This document shows positions 1-12,677 of a stretch of 64,000 nucleotides of DNA, piece by piece; within the stretch, counting starts at the first letter, position 1; each line of letters starts with the position of its first letter. The translations under genes and the position numbers were made by a program. A model generated the notes under the pieces. The model saw nothing but the letters and a program-made list of their open reading frames with translations. It ran no database searches and was not told the origin of the DNA. The DNA comes from Pseudoscleropodium purum (Eukaryota; Streptophyta; Bryopsida; Hypnales; Brachytheciaceae), in contig OZ017802.1 of NCBI GenBank assembly GCA_963969395.1, positions 8,682,501 to 8,746,500 on the forward strand, in the 5' to 3' direction.

Positions 1-3000
1 GACACGCACTTGCAAATTAAGAATAAAAACTTCATATCTAGGTTTGTTGAGGTGGTGATGAATGATCCCAACTATTGGCATCAATCATTCCAGATGACAT
101 AAGAATTTTGCTATTCAATGTGAATATGTATAAGGTAATTTTTTCAATTGCAATTACTACATTATGATTGTCACTTGCAATGAGGAGAAACAATATAACA
201 TGATAGATGAATACAACAAAGTGAATTAGTGAGATCTAAATCACAGCATGTCTCCATATACAATAAAAAGATGACTATAAATCTATCAAAAACAAAATTT
301 TAATGTGCCCTAAGCATTAGAAATCGAGTCTTCTCTTGCACTAAAAGAATCAAAGGTTGCTTCAAGAAATAAGCTCATGCAAATGTAAAATCTTGGATCT
401 CTATAGATGTGTACTTGAAAGGCACTTCCATATGTGTACATATAAGTAAATTGCACATTGTCAGTAGCAAATTATGCAACTACTATAAAACATACCCTTG
501 TGAAAATAAAGCCAACATAATCAATAGATAGAAGAAAATTATGAAAAATAAATCGTTTCCTTAAAAAAATTGATTGTAATATTAAATACAAGGACCAATA
601 ATTTCCAAAGTAGACAAAAGGCATTAGTTAACAAGTCCATTCTATGCATTGCAAGTATCTTAAAATGCTCTAGCAAAAAATATTTCACCACCAAATAGGT
701 TTCAATTGGGATGAGCATGTATTGTAGACATCAATAGTGCTAGTATGTGAGCCCAAGAATGTGAGCTTGTGAACATTTAGCCTACAATATAGGTACCTAT
801 AATATAAATACTATACACTATAGAAGGTGTATGTACCATAAACAACTATAATTTAGGTATTTGTAATGTGTATATCATGTAATCATAAAATATTTCTATA
901 GTATATATACCTATAATATAGGAGTGTAATACTCTAGGCTTATAGACTCACACTCATATGCTCACATAATAGCAACCCTTTTGTAGACATCATGTAGATA
1001 TTCTTTACATGAAATTCTAAAAGCACAAAAATTTGGTAAAAATTACAATTTTTTTAATACTAATTTAATATAAAATCACAATATAAAAAATACAAAATCA
1101 CTAAAACTTCTCACACCCTAAATATGATCAACATTTATATTCCATTAAAACAACTATACATAGCAATTCTCAAAGAATGTACAACCACAACGATTTGTCA
1201 TCACCAACACAATCATACCTTTTATAGTTTCTTCTAACGAGACACAAATAAAAGCACCTCCACTCTAAAGCCACTCTTCTATCAAGTAATTCAAAAACAT
1301 AATAAAAACCAACTTAAAATTCTTGCAAACCTTGATTGCTACTCATACAAATTCCAAAACAATATACATTCTCATCAAACTTCAAACCTATTTTGTCAAT
1401 TTAAGTGAAGAACTTCACTAACTCATCAACTTCACCTCTCTATTCCTATCTCTTAGCTATTTCATCTCAAGACTTCCAATATTCAATCTCATATAATTTG
1501 AGACATTTATGATAACATTTTAAACACGCCAAATATAATATAAATAAAAAATCTCCAATTTCATGTTAATTGTTAGGCTCATAGACACAAATTTTACAAA
1601 TGGAGAATTTTTTTAGTTGTGTAACTTTGAAATTATATTATATTTGTTTTGAATTTATTCCACCATTTTGTCCTATGGCATCCTCGTTCATATGAAAAAT
1701 GTAGTGCCCTAAAGAAAAGAAATCCATCCTTGCAAATAAAAAAATTTGCAAATTAAGTAGGTTCAATTGATTGGTTGCTTTAGGTTTTTAGTTTCACTAG
1801 GTCATGGGTGCTTTATTGTATGGTAATAGTGTCAAAGTGCAATCATACAAGTGAGCTTGGATTTAGAGGTTGGATTGAAAAAGCAATCCATTGTATAAAA
1901 CAAATTGTCCTCTTTTTGCAGAACGTGAGTTGATTTTTTTTATAGCAAACCATTGGAGATGGGATAATATAGGAAAACCTTGTTTTATAAATGCACAACT
2001 CAATTTTATAAAAGAAGCAGGAATGTATTGTGAGGGTTTAGGAATCATTTATCGTCCTTGCAAAAAATTCAAGAGTCTAGGTTGATTTTGTGTTCATGAA
2101 TTAGAAGGTGATGGTTCATTAGCATTGTTTTGATTTGGAAGAGATGAATTGTCATATTAGCACTAGTTTATAGTCTCATCATTTTTTTATTCTACTTTTT
2201 ATTTTTAGTGTGCATCAAAGGAAGTTGTGGCAACTATTAATGTTCGTTGTCAACCCATTGTCTAAAATTGCTTACACAATTATTTCATCTAAATGCCAAA
2301 TTCATGTGTACTAAAATTACAAGTGTAAAAACATTCAACAATTCAAATACAATTTAAGATCAAATGTTATATGTTCAAAATCTATACCATTCCAATCCAA
2401 GCAAGTACCCATTGCTACCTCTAGTGAACTAGCAACTTCAACTATGAAGTCACTTCATTCTATAGGAATTAATGGCAACATCAACATGAGCTCACAAGAC
2501 TTCTAAACATCAACATGAACTGCATTGATGCTTTATAGTTTTTTCTCCCACCTTTATTTGTATGTTATCAAATTGTCCTATTTGAGTAGTTTCCTCCCAT
2601 ACAACTAGGTCATGGGAGGATTTGGATTGCCCCTTAGTTTCAAACATTCAAATCATCCTACAATCCACATGGTTCTTAAATGGTAACACAACTTAATTGT
2701 TTTCCCTTTCTTGTATGTATTACAATAGAAAAAACTTTATTCTAATATAAAAGGATACCACCATTTTTTTGGCATCTTGGTTGGGTGGGAGTGACAAAAA
2801 AAATATAATGACCACTATGTGAATTTTCTCCCCTTCAAAACAAAACAAACAAATATGCCATAAGAACATTGGTCCTTCTTTAAAGTATTGATTTGATTCT
2901 TAAACAAAGTCCTACTCAAATTTTTCACATGTAGTTTGTATCAATGCAAAGTACCCTCCCATTTGATTCCAAATCAATGAATTTAAAGGTAATTGTTGTA

Positions 3001-3031
3001 GAAGAATTTTCCTAACAGAATTAAAGACCCT
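1..3031. other. AT-rich intergenic DNA without a recognisable gene
   Basis: No open frame here is long or family-like. A short frame at 1891-2085 (+) looks mildly protein-like but matches nothing I know, has no splice context and is overlapped by an equally long antisense frame. Around 780-930 a short AT-rich motif (ACCTATAATATA) recurs. I see no other structure. Confidence 0.6.
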
Positions 3032-3490
3032 CACTAGTGCAAACTTGGGTTACAAAGACTGAGGACCACTTCACATATGGGCCGAAGGTCGAGAGTGCAT
3101 TGGCTTCTACCAATCAGATTTCAGAAAACTCCAACTTTGGCTTCTCGACCCTTCACATAAGGTGGTACAATCCAAAGTCCGTCACCTTCCAAATTACCTA
3201 CATGGCAGCCCAGCTCCTATGTGGCAATAGCCTTGTGACAAACTCTCGACAAAATGTGGCAACCCAAACTTTAGTTGAGAGTTAGTCGAATTTACCATTT
3301 ATTGCCCATTTCTGTAGACTCTTGCCCAAAGTTTGGCTATGAATTCCTACAGCCTCTCGACTCAATTGGCCCATGTGTGAAGCACCCCTAAGAAAATGAC
3401 TACAAGAAATCACACTAGTAGTCAAGTTCGACACACAAGTCTTCTTCTTAATCGTTTTTCTATTGTACATGGCCCAAGTTTGTACTAGTG
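3032..3490. mobile_element. Non-autonomous CACTA-type DNA transposon (459 bp)
   Basis: The left end reads CACTAGTGCAAACTTGGG. The right end, on the complement, reads CACTAGTACAAACTTGGG, so an 18-bp terminal inverted repeat with one mismatch encloses 459 bp. CACTA (En/Spm) elements are defined by termini beginning CACTA and a 3-bp target duplication; the flanking triplets here are CCT (left) and CTT (right), a two-of-three match expected of an aged insertion. The interior has no transposase; the longest frame (3037-3285) starts inside the terminal repeat and is not family-like. The element is slightly more GC-rich than its surroundings. Confidence 0.72.
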
Positions 3491-3679
3491 CTTAGTACAT
3501 TGGCACAAACAACTCTTGAGAATAAAAAGTTTGAATATTAAAAATGGAGATTTTTATTTGTTTTGTTCAAGAATAGCTACACTGAAATTTTATACTCTAA
3601 GATAGCCTTTCATTTCAAATTGATGTATCTAGATCAACTTCTTTAAATGGTACAAGTGCACAAGTTATATTACAAAGGG

Positions 3680-3734
3680 CATTGAATGTATTGAAGGTTA
3701 TAAACATTATATATAACCTCAAACACATTCAATG
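3680..3734. repeat. Strong short hairpin (23-nt arms)
   Basis: The arm starting CATTGAATGTATTGAAGG at 3680 pairs with its near-perfect complement ending CATTCAATG at 3734, with a loop of about nine AT-rich bases and only a few mismatches. It may be a miniature inverted-repeat remnant or a transcribed foldback. Nothing around it shows a promoter. Confidence 0.6.
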
Positions 3735-6700
3735 TTTGGTCCCCTTTTCTACAAAATCCATTCTACTTTTTGGTTTGCTCAAAACCAATTCGTATGGCTA
3801 GTGTATAGTTGGATCATGCGACAACTTTGGCAACTAGATTGATCTTCTCTAAAAAATCACCATGTAACCTTGCTTGACCTAATACCTCTCTTGGGCATTT
3901 GATGCATTGGCTTGTTGAGGGATGTTGGAGATCCGAACTTTCTTCTCTTTGACCACAACCCCAAGCCCTACAAAAATAATGGTGTGGTCTAGGAATTGCC
4001 TTGAACATGAATGCACTTGAGTAGGGAATCCTACCACGAGTAGGGAGCCCTGTTCGACAGGTGACCTGCCTAACGGGTGCTCTAGAGCCTTGATCTCTTC
4101 GTATTTTTTGTCATTATACTAATTGCCACTTTTGCTTATGCCTCCAAGTTGCTTGTGGTGAAGGACTTTTTAAAATCTTTCTTGCAATGAAGGTACTATC
4201 TTTATTTGTATCAAAAAGAAAAGAAAAAATAATGGTGTACATGCACTTACACTACAAGAGTCTATGTCCTTGTAGCATCTAGTGACTAGTGACTCACATT
4301 TCGAATTCGATCTTAGTCAAATTTCCCCACATGTTGCTTCCCTCCATTTAATGCTCCAACCCTCCTACTCTTTGGTCCTTAGCCAATAGGAGGTTATTCT
4401 GTATAAATTAATGTCCAAATAAGCGCTCAGGAGACAAAAGAAATAACTGACAAATCCTGACAAATCTACGTTTCTGCGACTGTCAGTGGGCCTCTCCAGT
4501 GGGTGAATAACTTGGGATGTGAGATTGATGTGAATTTGACTGGGCCTGTAACTTAGGGCAGAGTGATATTTTGCTCCAAATCCTTGTCGCATCTTAAGCT
4601 TATCTACTCTACAACTGAGTTAAGCTTAACCCCAAAGTGTCATCGGGGACAGAAACTGTCATCAGCAATTTTCAGCACAAATTTCGCATGATTTCCTTAA
4701 ATTAATTGCAAAACTGTATCAAAGAGTATTTGTAGGGTCCATGAAGACCTCTCTAATGACACCAAGCATATGAAATTTGAGGAAGGACAACAATTTATAA
4801 GACAATCTAAAGTTGGGAGGTATCGGTGAGGCCCTTGTTGCAGCTCAAAATCTGGGTGAGGTCTGTCTGCTTGGTTCTTGGCCAATTCAAGTCACCTCAC
4901 CGACGATCGAGTCGTTCATTCCAGTTACAATAATTTGTGCAAGTCCTTTCAAATGTCATGCTACTTGTGACCACTTGAATTTTCATGGTTTTATTTTTCA
5001 AATTTTGTCAATTTAATGAAAGAAAAGGTCCTCCATTATAAGAGTCCAACCTACTTGCATTCAGGACTTCGAGTACAACACAATTTTGTAGATTTTGCGA
5101 TTTTTTCAAGTAGGCATGGTACTTTGTATGGCAACCTCTGAATTCTTAGTTTGACTCGATGGCTAATTAGCAAGTTTGCTTGCTGTACTAGTGCTGAAGC
5201 AAGAAAAACACCGATTTCCCCTGCTCTTTCTTCACTTCTTACAGCATTTCATAATTAAAAAAAAATATACAGAATAAGTGAATTAGCTGTTGAAATTTTT
5301 TTAGCACATTCCTGGACTAGTGTGATGTCCCTCTGTGTGGTTGGACTGACCCCAAAAGTTGCAGATTTGCCATGCAGAAATCTCCAAAACGAACACCTGA
5401 GAAAGAAATTCTCTGTGGAAGAAAATCCTATGTCACTTTGGGGTTAAGTTAGGAACATGAAATGTGACTTTCAAACTACAGATCTGTATTACTTATGGTA
5501 CAGGATGAAAAAAAACATATGACACAACGCAGGTATAACTTACATTATAATATTTGTTGCAAGTCCCAAATGGGTGGTGTAATTTCTTAAAACTTTTTTC
5601 TCTATTTTTTTGGTGGACGGGGGAGGGATTCATTGCAGAACAACAAATGGGTGGCATCCTTTTCAACTCCCTAGGAGTTTTTACATTTGTGTAAAATTAT
5701 TTCAATTATTTAGTATTATCTCACACAAATACCTATGGTATTTTTTCCCATACCTCAAAGAATTCTAATGGCAAATTGGCACAAATAGGATGGACTAGAT
5801 ACACAATAAATGGTTATGAAAAATAGTGTTAATTATTCTAATTGATTTTTAATTTTTTTTAATCTTTGATTTATATTATTAATAACTATGTTATAGGGAT
5901 CCCCTTCTTTGAATAGTATTGATATCAATGCTTTAAATAAATAATTCCGTCATAAGTGAAATCTTATGATGTTTCAAATCAAATAGTGTGGAAACTCTAA
6001 AATTCATCATTAGTGCACCTCACATTTTTAATAACTGCCTATATTCAACTTTTTTTCCTAATAGCTTTTGCAAAATTCCTAAAAGGACAAACCTTTGACC
6101 ATGGAGTTGAACCTCAAAATCCTTTTCATATATATATATATATATATATTCCCATTTTGTAATTGTTTAGGCTTTAAGTTTTTTAATTTATTTTTTAAAG
6201 ATGAAAGCATATGTCTTCTTCGAGTCATAAAAATATTAAATTCTTTTGTAAAATTTTAAAATTACTTTCATTTTTAATTAAGAAAACTAAAATAATTTCT
6301 TATTGAATACAAAAAAATCTAAAAAAAGATCTGAATTTTTCTCCATACATATTTATAGTGTAAAATACCATGGAGTACAAATATTTATCATCTTTTTGTA
6401 CAATTCGAAACTTGAGAGGTTGTAGTTATAGGCCTAAAGTTGTGATAAAATATTCAATTTTAGGAATACATCAAGTTTTTGTAAGTTTGAGTAGAAACTA
6501 CATTCATTAACTTTATTTCATCAAATGTCTCTAATTTCATATAAAATCACTTATATCATTCAAATTCACTTCAAGCAAAAAGAGCTTCAAATTGCAAAAA
6601 TATTCTATAGAGTGATCTATGGATTGAGCATCTTCTTATGTAGAAAAGTCAACATATAACACAAGGAGGGATTATCCACCACTTCTCACTAAAAATGCAT

Positions 6701-7859
6701 TCAAGCAACTCTCCCCCCAAAATTTGGATGAAAAATTATTTTTTCCAATTCTATAGGCCTCCCTAGAATCATTTAAAGGACACAAAATGTTGTCTTAAGT
6801 ATTTTAGGAGTTGATACAAAGTGCTTTATAAACACAACTTCTATATAAAATTTTGTGTCAAATGCAAATGGCACAAAGCGCTTGCAATTTTTAAAATGTA
6901 GAATATTGGATTACTTACAAGGATGCAACATATAGTAACTATGCTTAAACACTCTTGAATAAGCAATTCAATATGGTTCCTATGATTATATAGAAAAAAA
7001 ATTGAAGTCTTGTTGGTCTCTTGGAATGCATTTTTTGACACCATATAAATTTTCAAAGTGCTAAAAATAGTTGTTTTTAAAACTAACCATATATTCTCAT
7101 GAATAGTGATAGTACATTTTAGGCAAGAATTTGTAGGATTGGTTCAAAATCAGGTGCCATTACTTTGAGGCCTACGCTCACATGGCATTTGATAACAATG
7201 GTTACAAATTTATAATACCTCACCTAAAGATAGAGAGGTGTAAGTTTTATGGAAAAATTTGTTTTGAATTGGTTTGGCATAATTAGGGCCATCTTAAGTT
7301 GTCAGTCATTCAGACATAGGGAGAAATTCTTTGTATGAATTGCAATAATTTTGATGTTGAATACTTGTACATAGCTAAAAATTAACAAATTAATCTTAGG
7401 ATGTTTAAATTAATAGGAAATCTGCACAATGTATCATATTGCAATCCAAAGTCATTTTCTTCCCTATAAAAAATTTGTTGCTTTCAAGTTTTTTCACAAA
7501 TTCACTTTTACAAATTCCACAAATTGTTAGGGTTGTAAGAGTTGGCAACTATATGTGTGTATTGTGAATGTAAATGCAAGGCTAATAACTATTGTAGGTT
7601 ATCAAACAACAATAGAGGTGCTTCTCAAAAAAGATTGTTACACACTTTTATGTAATGACACCTCCAAAGACAATGTACATAAAATTGTTGTTACAAAATG
7701 CAAATCTACATTATTGATGGATTTTACTTTTTGATATTCTTACCACACCTTGTCATATTAGATGCCACTTAGGCTTGGGAATTACAAAAGTTCCATAATG
7801 TAGGTGTGAATGGTCAAATTTGTATGTAGTTATAAATCATTCAAATAATGGAAAATGAA
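3735..7859. other. Intergenic DNA with a dinucleotide microsatellite
   Basis: No credible coding region. An (AT)n tract occupies 6128-6149. A moderately GC-richer patch lies at roughly 4020-4080 and 4440-4640. The remainder is AT-rich with short chance frames only. Confidence 0.55.
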
Positions 7860-8260
7860 GCTAAAGAAACTAAAATCCATTTCCAACCAAGGACCTATTC
7901 TCATTATATAGGCTATTCTCTTTCTAATCAACAAGAAAAAAACAATGATGAATTGTGGTACAAGTGCCAATGCAATTGTGGCACATTATAATTGGTTGCA
8001 ATCTTCGTAGATTTTGTAACCAACCTATGGTTTAAAATATGAAGACCTATATGACAAGAATAGGTTGAACAAAATCTTCAACTAAAAAGTTCATAGTCAT
8101 TATGTTTTGAGCAATAAAATTCTGAAAAAATATAAAATCCTTCTAAACTCTATTTTTGTACATGGAAAATTTTCTCCACTCAAGAAAATTGTGCTCTAGA
8201 TACATGTAAGGTAGAGCCACCCATTCCTGATTAGGGCCCAATAATCAACCAATAGACTGA
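7860..8260. repeat. Diverged copy of a ~400-bp dispersed element
   Basis: Extended similarity, with many mismatches and small gaps, links this stretch to 48011-48410. Shared landmarks in order include GGCTATTCTCTTTC versus GACTATTCTCTTTC, an ACAATGATGAATT-like block, a TTGTGGCACATTATAATTGG-like block and a TAGATTTTG block. At 48 kb the element interrupts one half of a segmental duplication, which shows that it moved. The ends of this copy are eroded, so its limits are approximate. Confidence 0.5.
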
Positions 8261-8499
8261 GTTATTTCCAACCATAGCTAGAATTTGTTTTTTTCTCCTT
8301 TTCAAAATTGGGACTAATAGATTCGTGACACATGTCATAAAGTAGTGAGTAAAAACGTAGAAAGCATCAAGTAAGACAATAGTTTTTGAATGATCAACAT
8401 TAGAAGAGTTTAGAGATTGGCAATGGGTTTAGCACACTTTTTGCCTTTAAAAATTTATAGTAATTACAATTCAAGTGATAAAATTACAAAAAAAATTAC

Positions 8500-9030
8500 A
8501 ATCCCCGCCATTTCTATCCTTTGACCTCTGAAAAATTTGTTTCATCCTGCACTAGTTTAGATCACACCTGGAATTGCTTATTTGATCGGGTGGCTTGACC
8601 TTAATTGGTAAAGTGCCGGAAATGGGTTGCCTCCCTTTTCTCCCTTTTTAACCCAGTGGCACCATGGCACCACTGCCATGGTATTCTTCTGCTTGACCTT
8701 ACATGCTCCTAAGTACCCAGACATACCTACATTGAGTTAAGTTAACTAGAGTTACAGCTTTGCCCTGCCTTGACCTTTGCTTTTCTCTTGGCATCAAGGT
8801 AACTGAGTTTCAGATTGTCCCCCGTGTAAGTTAATGTCTACTTGAACAGTACTCCGTACCTTTCCATGGAAAAGAAACAAGCAGAGCGTCCAAAATGTGG
8901 CTGAGGAGTACGGACTCACTAAGCTTACATCATATTTCACTGTTAATTTAACGCAATCCCACCCACATAGATTTGAACAATCATGTTTCATTTAAATTTG
9001 GGAAAAGAGCACTCCAAAGTATGTTATGTT
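8500..9030. other. GC-richer island without a recognisable gene
   Basis: Base composition rises and the palindromic word AGTTAAGTTAACT plus CAGTACTCCGTACC-type inverted words appear. A frame at 8794-8991 (-) has no family resemblance. Several similar islands in the window carry the same GTTAAGTTA words. I cannot assign a function. Confidence 0.4.
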
Positions 9031-9033
9031 AAT

Positions 9034-9264
9034 ATGAACTGCTGTAGTGTGCTCTACGCTGTTGTCTCAGTCAAAATAAAAATAATTTTCTAATTTTCTA
9101 ATTCATAAAAACTTTGAAATTCAATAACTTTCACACCGTAGGTTCAACCTCTTCTGGAGCAAAGTCCATGTATTAAGAGTCTTCACAGAGAGTTTTTGAA
9201 TAGTATCAAGAATACAAACTAGGGAGATGCACCGTTACGAAGAACTCACCATAACAAACAAACA
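9034..9264 (+). repeat. Dispersed repeat 'GTGTGC...AACAAACAAAC', copy 1
   Basis: This copy aligns with 19064-19303 and 27372-27575. Shared order: a TAGTGTGC..TG.GCTGTTG..-.CAGTCAAAATAAAA head, a TTAATTCATAAAAACTTT-like middle, a block containing AAAGTCCATGTA or similar, and a CACCATAACAAACAAAC tail. I see no terminal inverted repeat or coding frame. It may be a fragment of a larger decayed retroelement. Confidence 0.6.
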
Positions 9265-9293
9265 ATCTCATTTTAAGGTGTAGATAAGGTCAC

Positions 9294-10226
9294 TTGACCC
9301 CTGAAGTTCTTTGACTATGTCCTCAACAAAAAAAGCTCAAAAAACGTCATTTTTAAGACACGTATGAACAAAAAAAAATTTAACATTTTTGGACACATCC
9401 AACCATAGGATTTTGTAGTATGATAATTTAAAAAGATGTGGAAAAAATTTCAGAAATTTCCACTTTAAAGATTGCAAAATATTAGCGTTTCAATTGACAA
9501 AAAGCCTTTTTTTGGCCTTGCAAAAAATTATGCAGTTGCACTTCACAAGATCACATTTGTATGAAAAAATGTTGACAATGGTTGCAATTCTTTGGATTCA
9601 TTCTTCAAGGCAAGTTGGCTAAATGCTTGAAAATTTTCAAATCATTTGAAATTGTACAATATATAAGAAAAAAGCAGTGAGAAAAAAGAAATAGAGAATG
9701 AATCAAAATACTAAATTGTCAAGAATTTAATTATGGAATTAAAAAAATTCCAATCACAATGGTTGTAATGTTGTAATAAAAAATCTTCACCTAGTATTTT
9801 TATTTTTTTCCAAAAATATTCAAAATTGAGTTCAATAAAGGACTTCAAAGTTTATTTTGGAGTAGGGAATCTATGACCACTCACAAACTAAAACACCTCA
9901 TAACTTTGACTCATTGATCAAAATGGAACGATTCAAAACTTTCTATATATAAATAAATTTAGATAATTAATTTTCAATTTTTATTTTTGAAAAAAGTGAT
10001 TTTTTCAGATTTGCCCGGACTTCATGAGTTGAGAAACAAACTACATATAAGGCCATAACTTTTGACTCATATTTCCAAATGTCTTGAAATTTGTGCACGT
10101 GAAAGATATTCTTTGTTTACACCTTCTACTAAAATTTGGGCCTAAAATATAGAAATCTCCGCTCACATGCACCTGCCCAAAAAAGTTATGTTGCCAAAAA
10201 ACACACCTTGGTCCTTTAGGGGTTAA
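9294..10226 (-). mobile_element. TTAA-ended non-autonomous element, copy 1 (933 bp)
   Basis: The right boundary on the complement reads TTAACCCCTAAAGGACCAA. The left reads TTGACCCCTGAAG, an imperfect match to the same terminus. The interior aligns over nearly its full length with 23854-24733 and 62196-63151 (opposite strand) and with 37357-38293 (same strand). It has no transposase frame. Strand is given relative to the copy at 61268-62199. Confidence 0.75.
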
Positions 10227-11706
10227 TAAGATGGTGATTTTCTTCTAGTTAATGAGTAGAAGAAAACAAAGTGTAGTGGGTGAACATTTTTGTAATGAAT
10301 GTGGCCAATCATGGTAATTTAGAAATGACAAAATTTGTAAAAGGAGAGTTTCAGATGAATTTTCTTCAATTTATCTTTTAGCTTTAATGGGCAATGATTT
10401 GACACTTTGATCATCTTTTTTTGGTTTGCATAAAGTTGATTTTGGAATCACCTAATTTGGAATTATTTTCTCAACTTTCAAAATGTGTAACTTATGCATT
10501 GTGTACTCAGTTACGATTAAAGCAATCACTTGCTTTTATTTTTGCTTTATTAATATCTATTAGTATACAAATATTATTGATCTTTGTTTTCTATTGCATG
10601 CTTGTGGGGCCACATGTATAGCATAATGAGATGGTTGTAGGTGTGATTTTCTTAAATTGAAAACTCCAATTCCAAATTTTTTGACTTGCAAACAAGTATT
10701 TCCTCTCTATTGTAATGTAGATAAATTATATTAGATCTCTCTCTAAGCAATAGTTGTTAAAGGGTTGTATTTTCTAATTTTTCAAGGGAGTCTAATTTTC
10801 AATCCTTGTTGGAGTGATGAAGCTATCTACATTCTTTTATATGTAGATTGGAAATAAAAAACCATCCATTCATCCAAATATATCAACATTCATTTAGAAT
10901 TTGTTACTTTCATTGACTAAAAACTATTTTACATATTGTAATGGCACTGTATTTACAAAAAAATTATAAGATAATTTATTTTATTATTTTTGTAGTGGAT
11001 GGTTGTAGAAATTTCTAAGAGTCAAAATGTCACTAGCTACTATCTTTTATATATCATCAATTATATAAAATCATCTTTTTTCCATCCATGGCTTTGATTA
11101 GGAATTTAGACCATGAAAAAAACATTGTTGAAATGAGGATTTGCTATGGGGAACATTATTTTTTGAAATTTTGAGTTTGGATTTGATACAAAGTTTTTAA
11201 CAAATTTGATTTCAAAGGTGTAAATTAGTTCGGGGACAAAAATAATCTAATCATCAAGAGCAAATAGGAACAAAATTTTATTTACACTAGATCCAAAATG
11301 ACCTAATGAAGCCTTAGGCCCACTTTCTTGGCATAGAACATAGAGTAAGCGCATCCAAAAGCACCACTTTTTCTATGATACACTTGCTATTATTAGATTG
11401 GTCTATTCTTTTAATATTTTGTTTGTTGACAAATGAAAGGAGGTTCCAACACATCAAAGAATGCAAGATTTGGATACTATTGTATGCCAAAGTTATAGAG
11501 GATCAATGCTTTTTGGATAGATGTTTTAAAGTAGTTTCTTTAGCAATGCAAATTTACAAGATGTATGTAGAGTGAGGATCTCTTAGAAGTGGCACTTTCA
11601 GACCCTTGAATGTGATTTTGGGTACATTCACAAGGAGGTGAAATGCAAAAGGCATTGAATTCAATTCCTCAAGAGCTAAGAACTCATGCTTAGGATTTGT
11701 AAAAAT
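10227..11706. other. AT-rich intergenic DNA, nothing identified
   Basis: Short frames at 10421-10621 and 11375-11575 (+) are hydrophobic chance ORFs of an AT-rich sequence. I recognise no gene, RNA or element boundary. Confidence 0.5.
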
Positions 11707-12240
11707 TTAACTTTGTAGCTTCAATTTGCACTCCTCCAAGGACCTAAAACTACTACAGTAGTTTGTTTTGAAAGCACCCATGTTCTAGAAGTGATCATGA
11801 CACAAAGGTATATTTTGCTATCTTCAATGTACCAAACATGTACATTTGAAGAGGTGGTCACTTTTAGTGACCACTACATTTCAACTTTGAAAATTTGTAA
11901 TTAATTCCATGAAGGTCCAAAAAATACGAAACAACTTGGGTTAGATGTCAATTCCATTTTTCTTTGTATGAAAATTGACTAAAAATTGTTTCAAAGGAGT
12001 TTAGCTTCCCCTAGAAGGCAATTGGCTCTTTGATGGTTACTTTAAGAGCAGACTATCCTTACCTGCTGTGTGTTTAAGTTATATGAATTTCATTTTGCAG
12101 CTTCTTCGGTTTGCACTCCCCACCAAGGACCTAAAGTTACTTGATTTTTTGATAGTAACTTGCACCCTACAACAGACCGTGCATGAGTATGGAATTCAAG
12201 GTACACACAAGTAATGGTCCCTCTATCTTCCTGTGGGGGT
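11707..12240. repeat. Local direct repeat plus a dispersed repeat shared with 16.8 kb
   Basis: A block around GCACTCCTCCAAGGACCTAAA (11728-11748) recurs as a TTTGCACTCCCCACCAAGGACC-like block near 12110, giving a direct repeat with a spacing of about 380 bp. Between them, 11840-12050 aligns with 16763-16980, sharing TTTGAAGAGGTGG, a TTTTAGT.A..A block, and GTCAATTCC or GCCAATTCC blocks. No coding potential is evident. Confidence 0.5.
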
Positions 12241-12677
12241 ACTACCGTAATCTTCCCCCCAAGTACTTCTTAAAAGGGAGAGCTCAACAAACCTCAAACT
12301 GATAAATCACTGCCATGGGTGGTGAGGCCATTTTTCTATTGGTTCCATCCACAAAGTGCATGGAGGAGGAATACGACAATATCAATAGCCGCGAGCACTA
12401 TCGGGAAATGGATGGACAAACAAACAATTGAGCAAAGCTGGTACAATGAAAAACTTTTAAGGATGAATCCAGGGGGTGTCGTCGGCTTTCATACACCACC
12501 TTTGACCAAAAGATGAGAAACATTGAAAATTGAAGGACATGGGTCTTTGGGGGCTTGAATATACGCGTTTGCAGTTGGCCACCTTTCTTTAGTTTAGTTG
12601 CAATATTTTCAGAATCCAAATGGGTGTATGGGCGGAGGAAGGACGTGCAGGGATAGAAACAAAACGAAACAACCTAA
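12241..12677. other. GC-richer single-copy stretch upstream of the tandem array
   Basis: Overlapping frames exist on both strands (for example 12319-12516 + and 12398-12619 -), but none resembles a protein family and they shadow each other. No promoter or splice structure is convincing. Confidence 0.4.

Noticed and set aside
1891..2085. A 64-codon frame that reads like protein
   Set aside because: No recognisable domain and no exon neighbours; the antisense frame at 1863-2048 is nearly as long.
8585..8640. A tRNA- or SINE-like stretch (GGTGGCTTGACC...TTGGTAAAGTGCC)
   Set aside because: It vaguely resembles an A box, but no B box, cloverleaf, A-tail or target duplication could be found.
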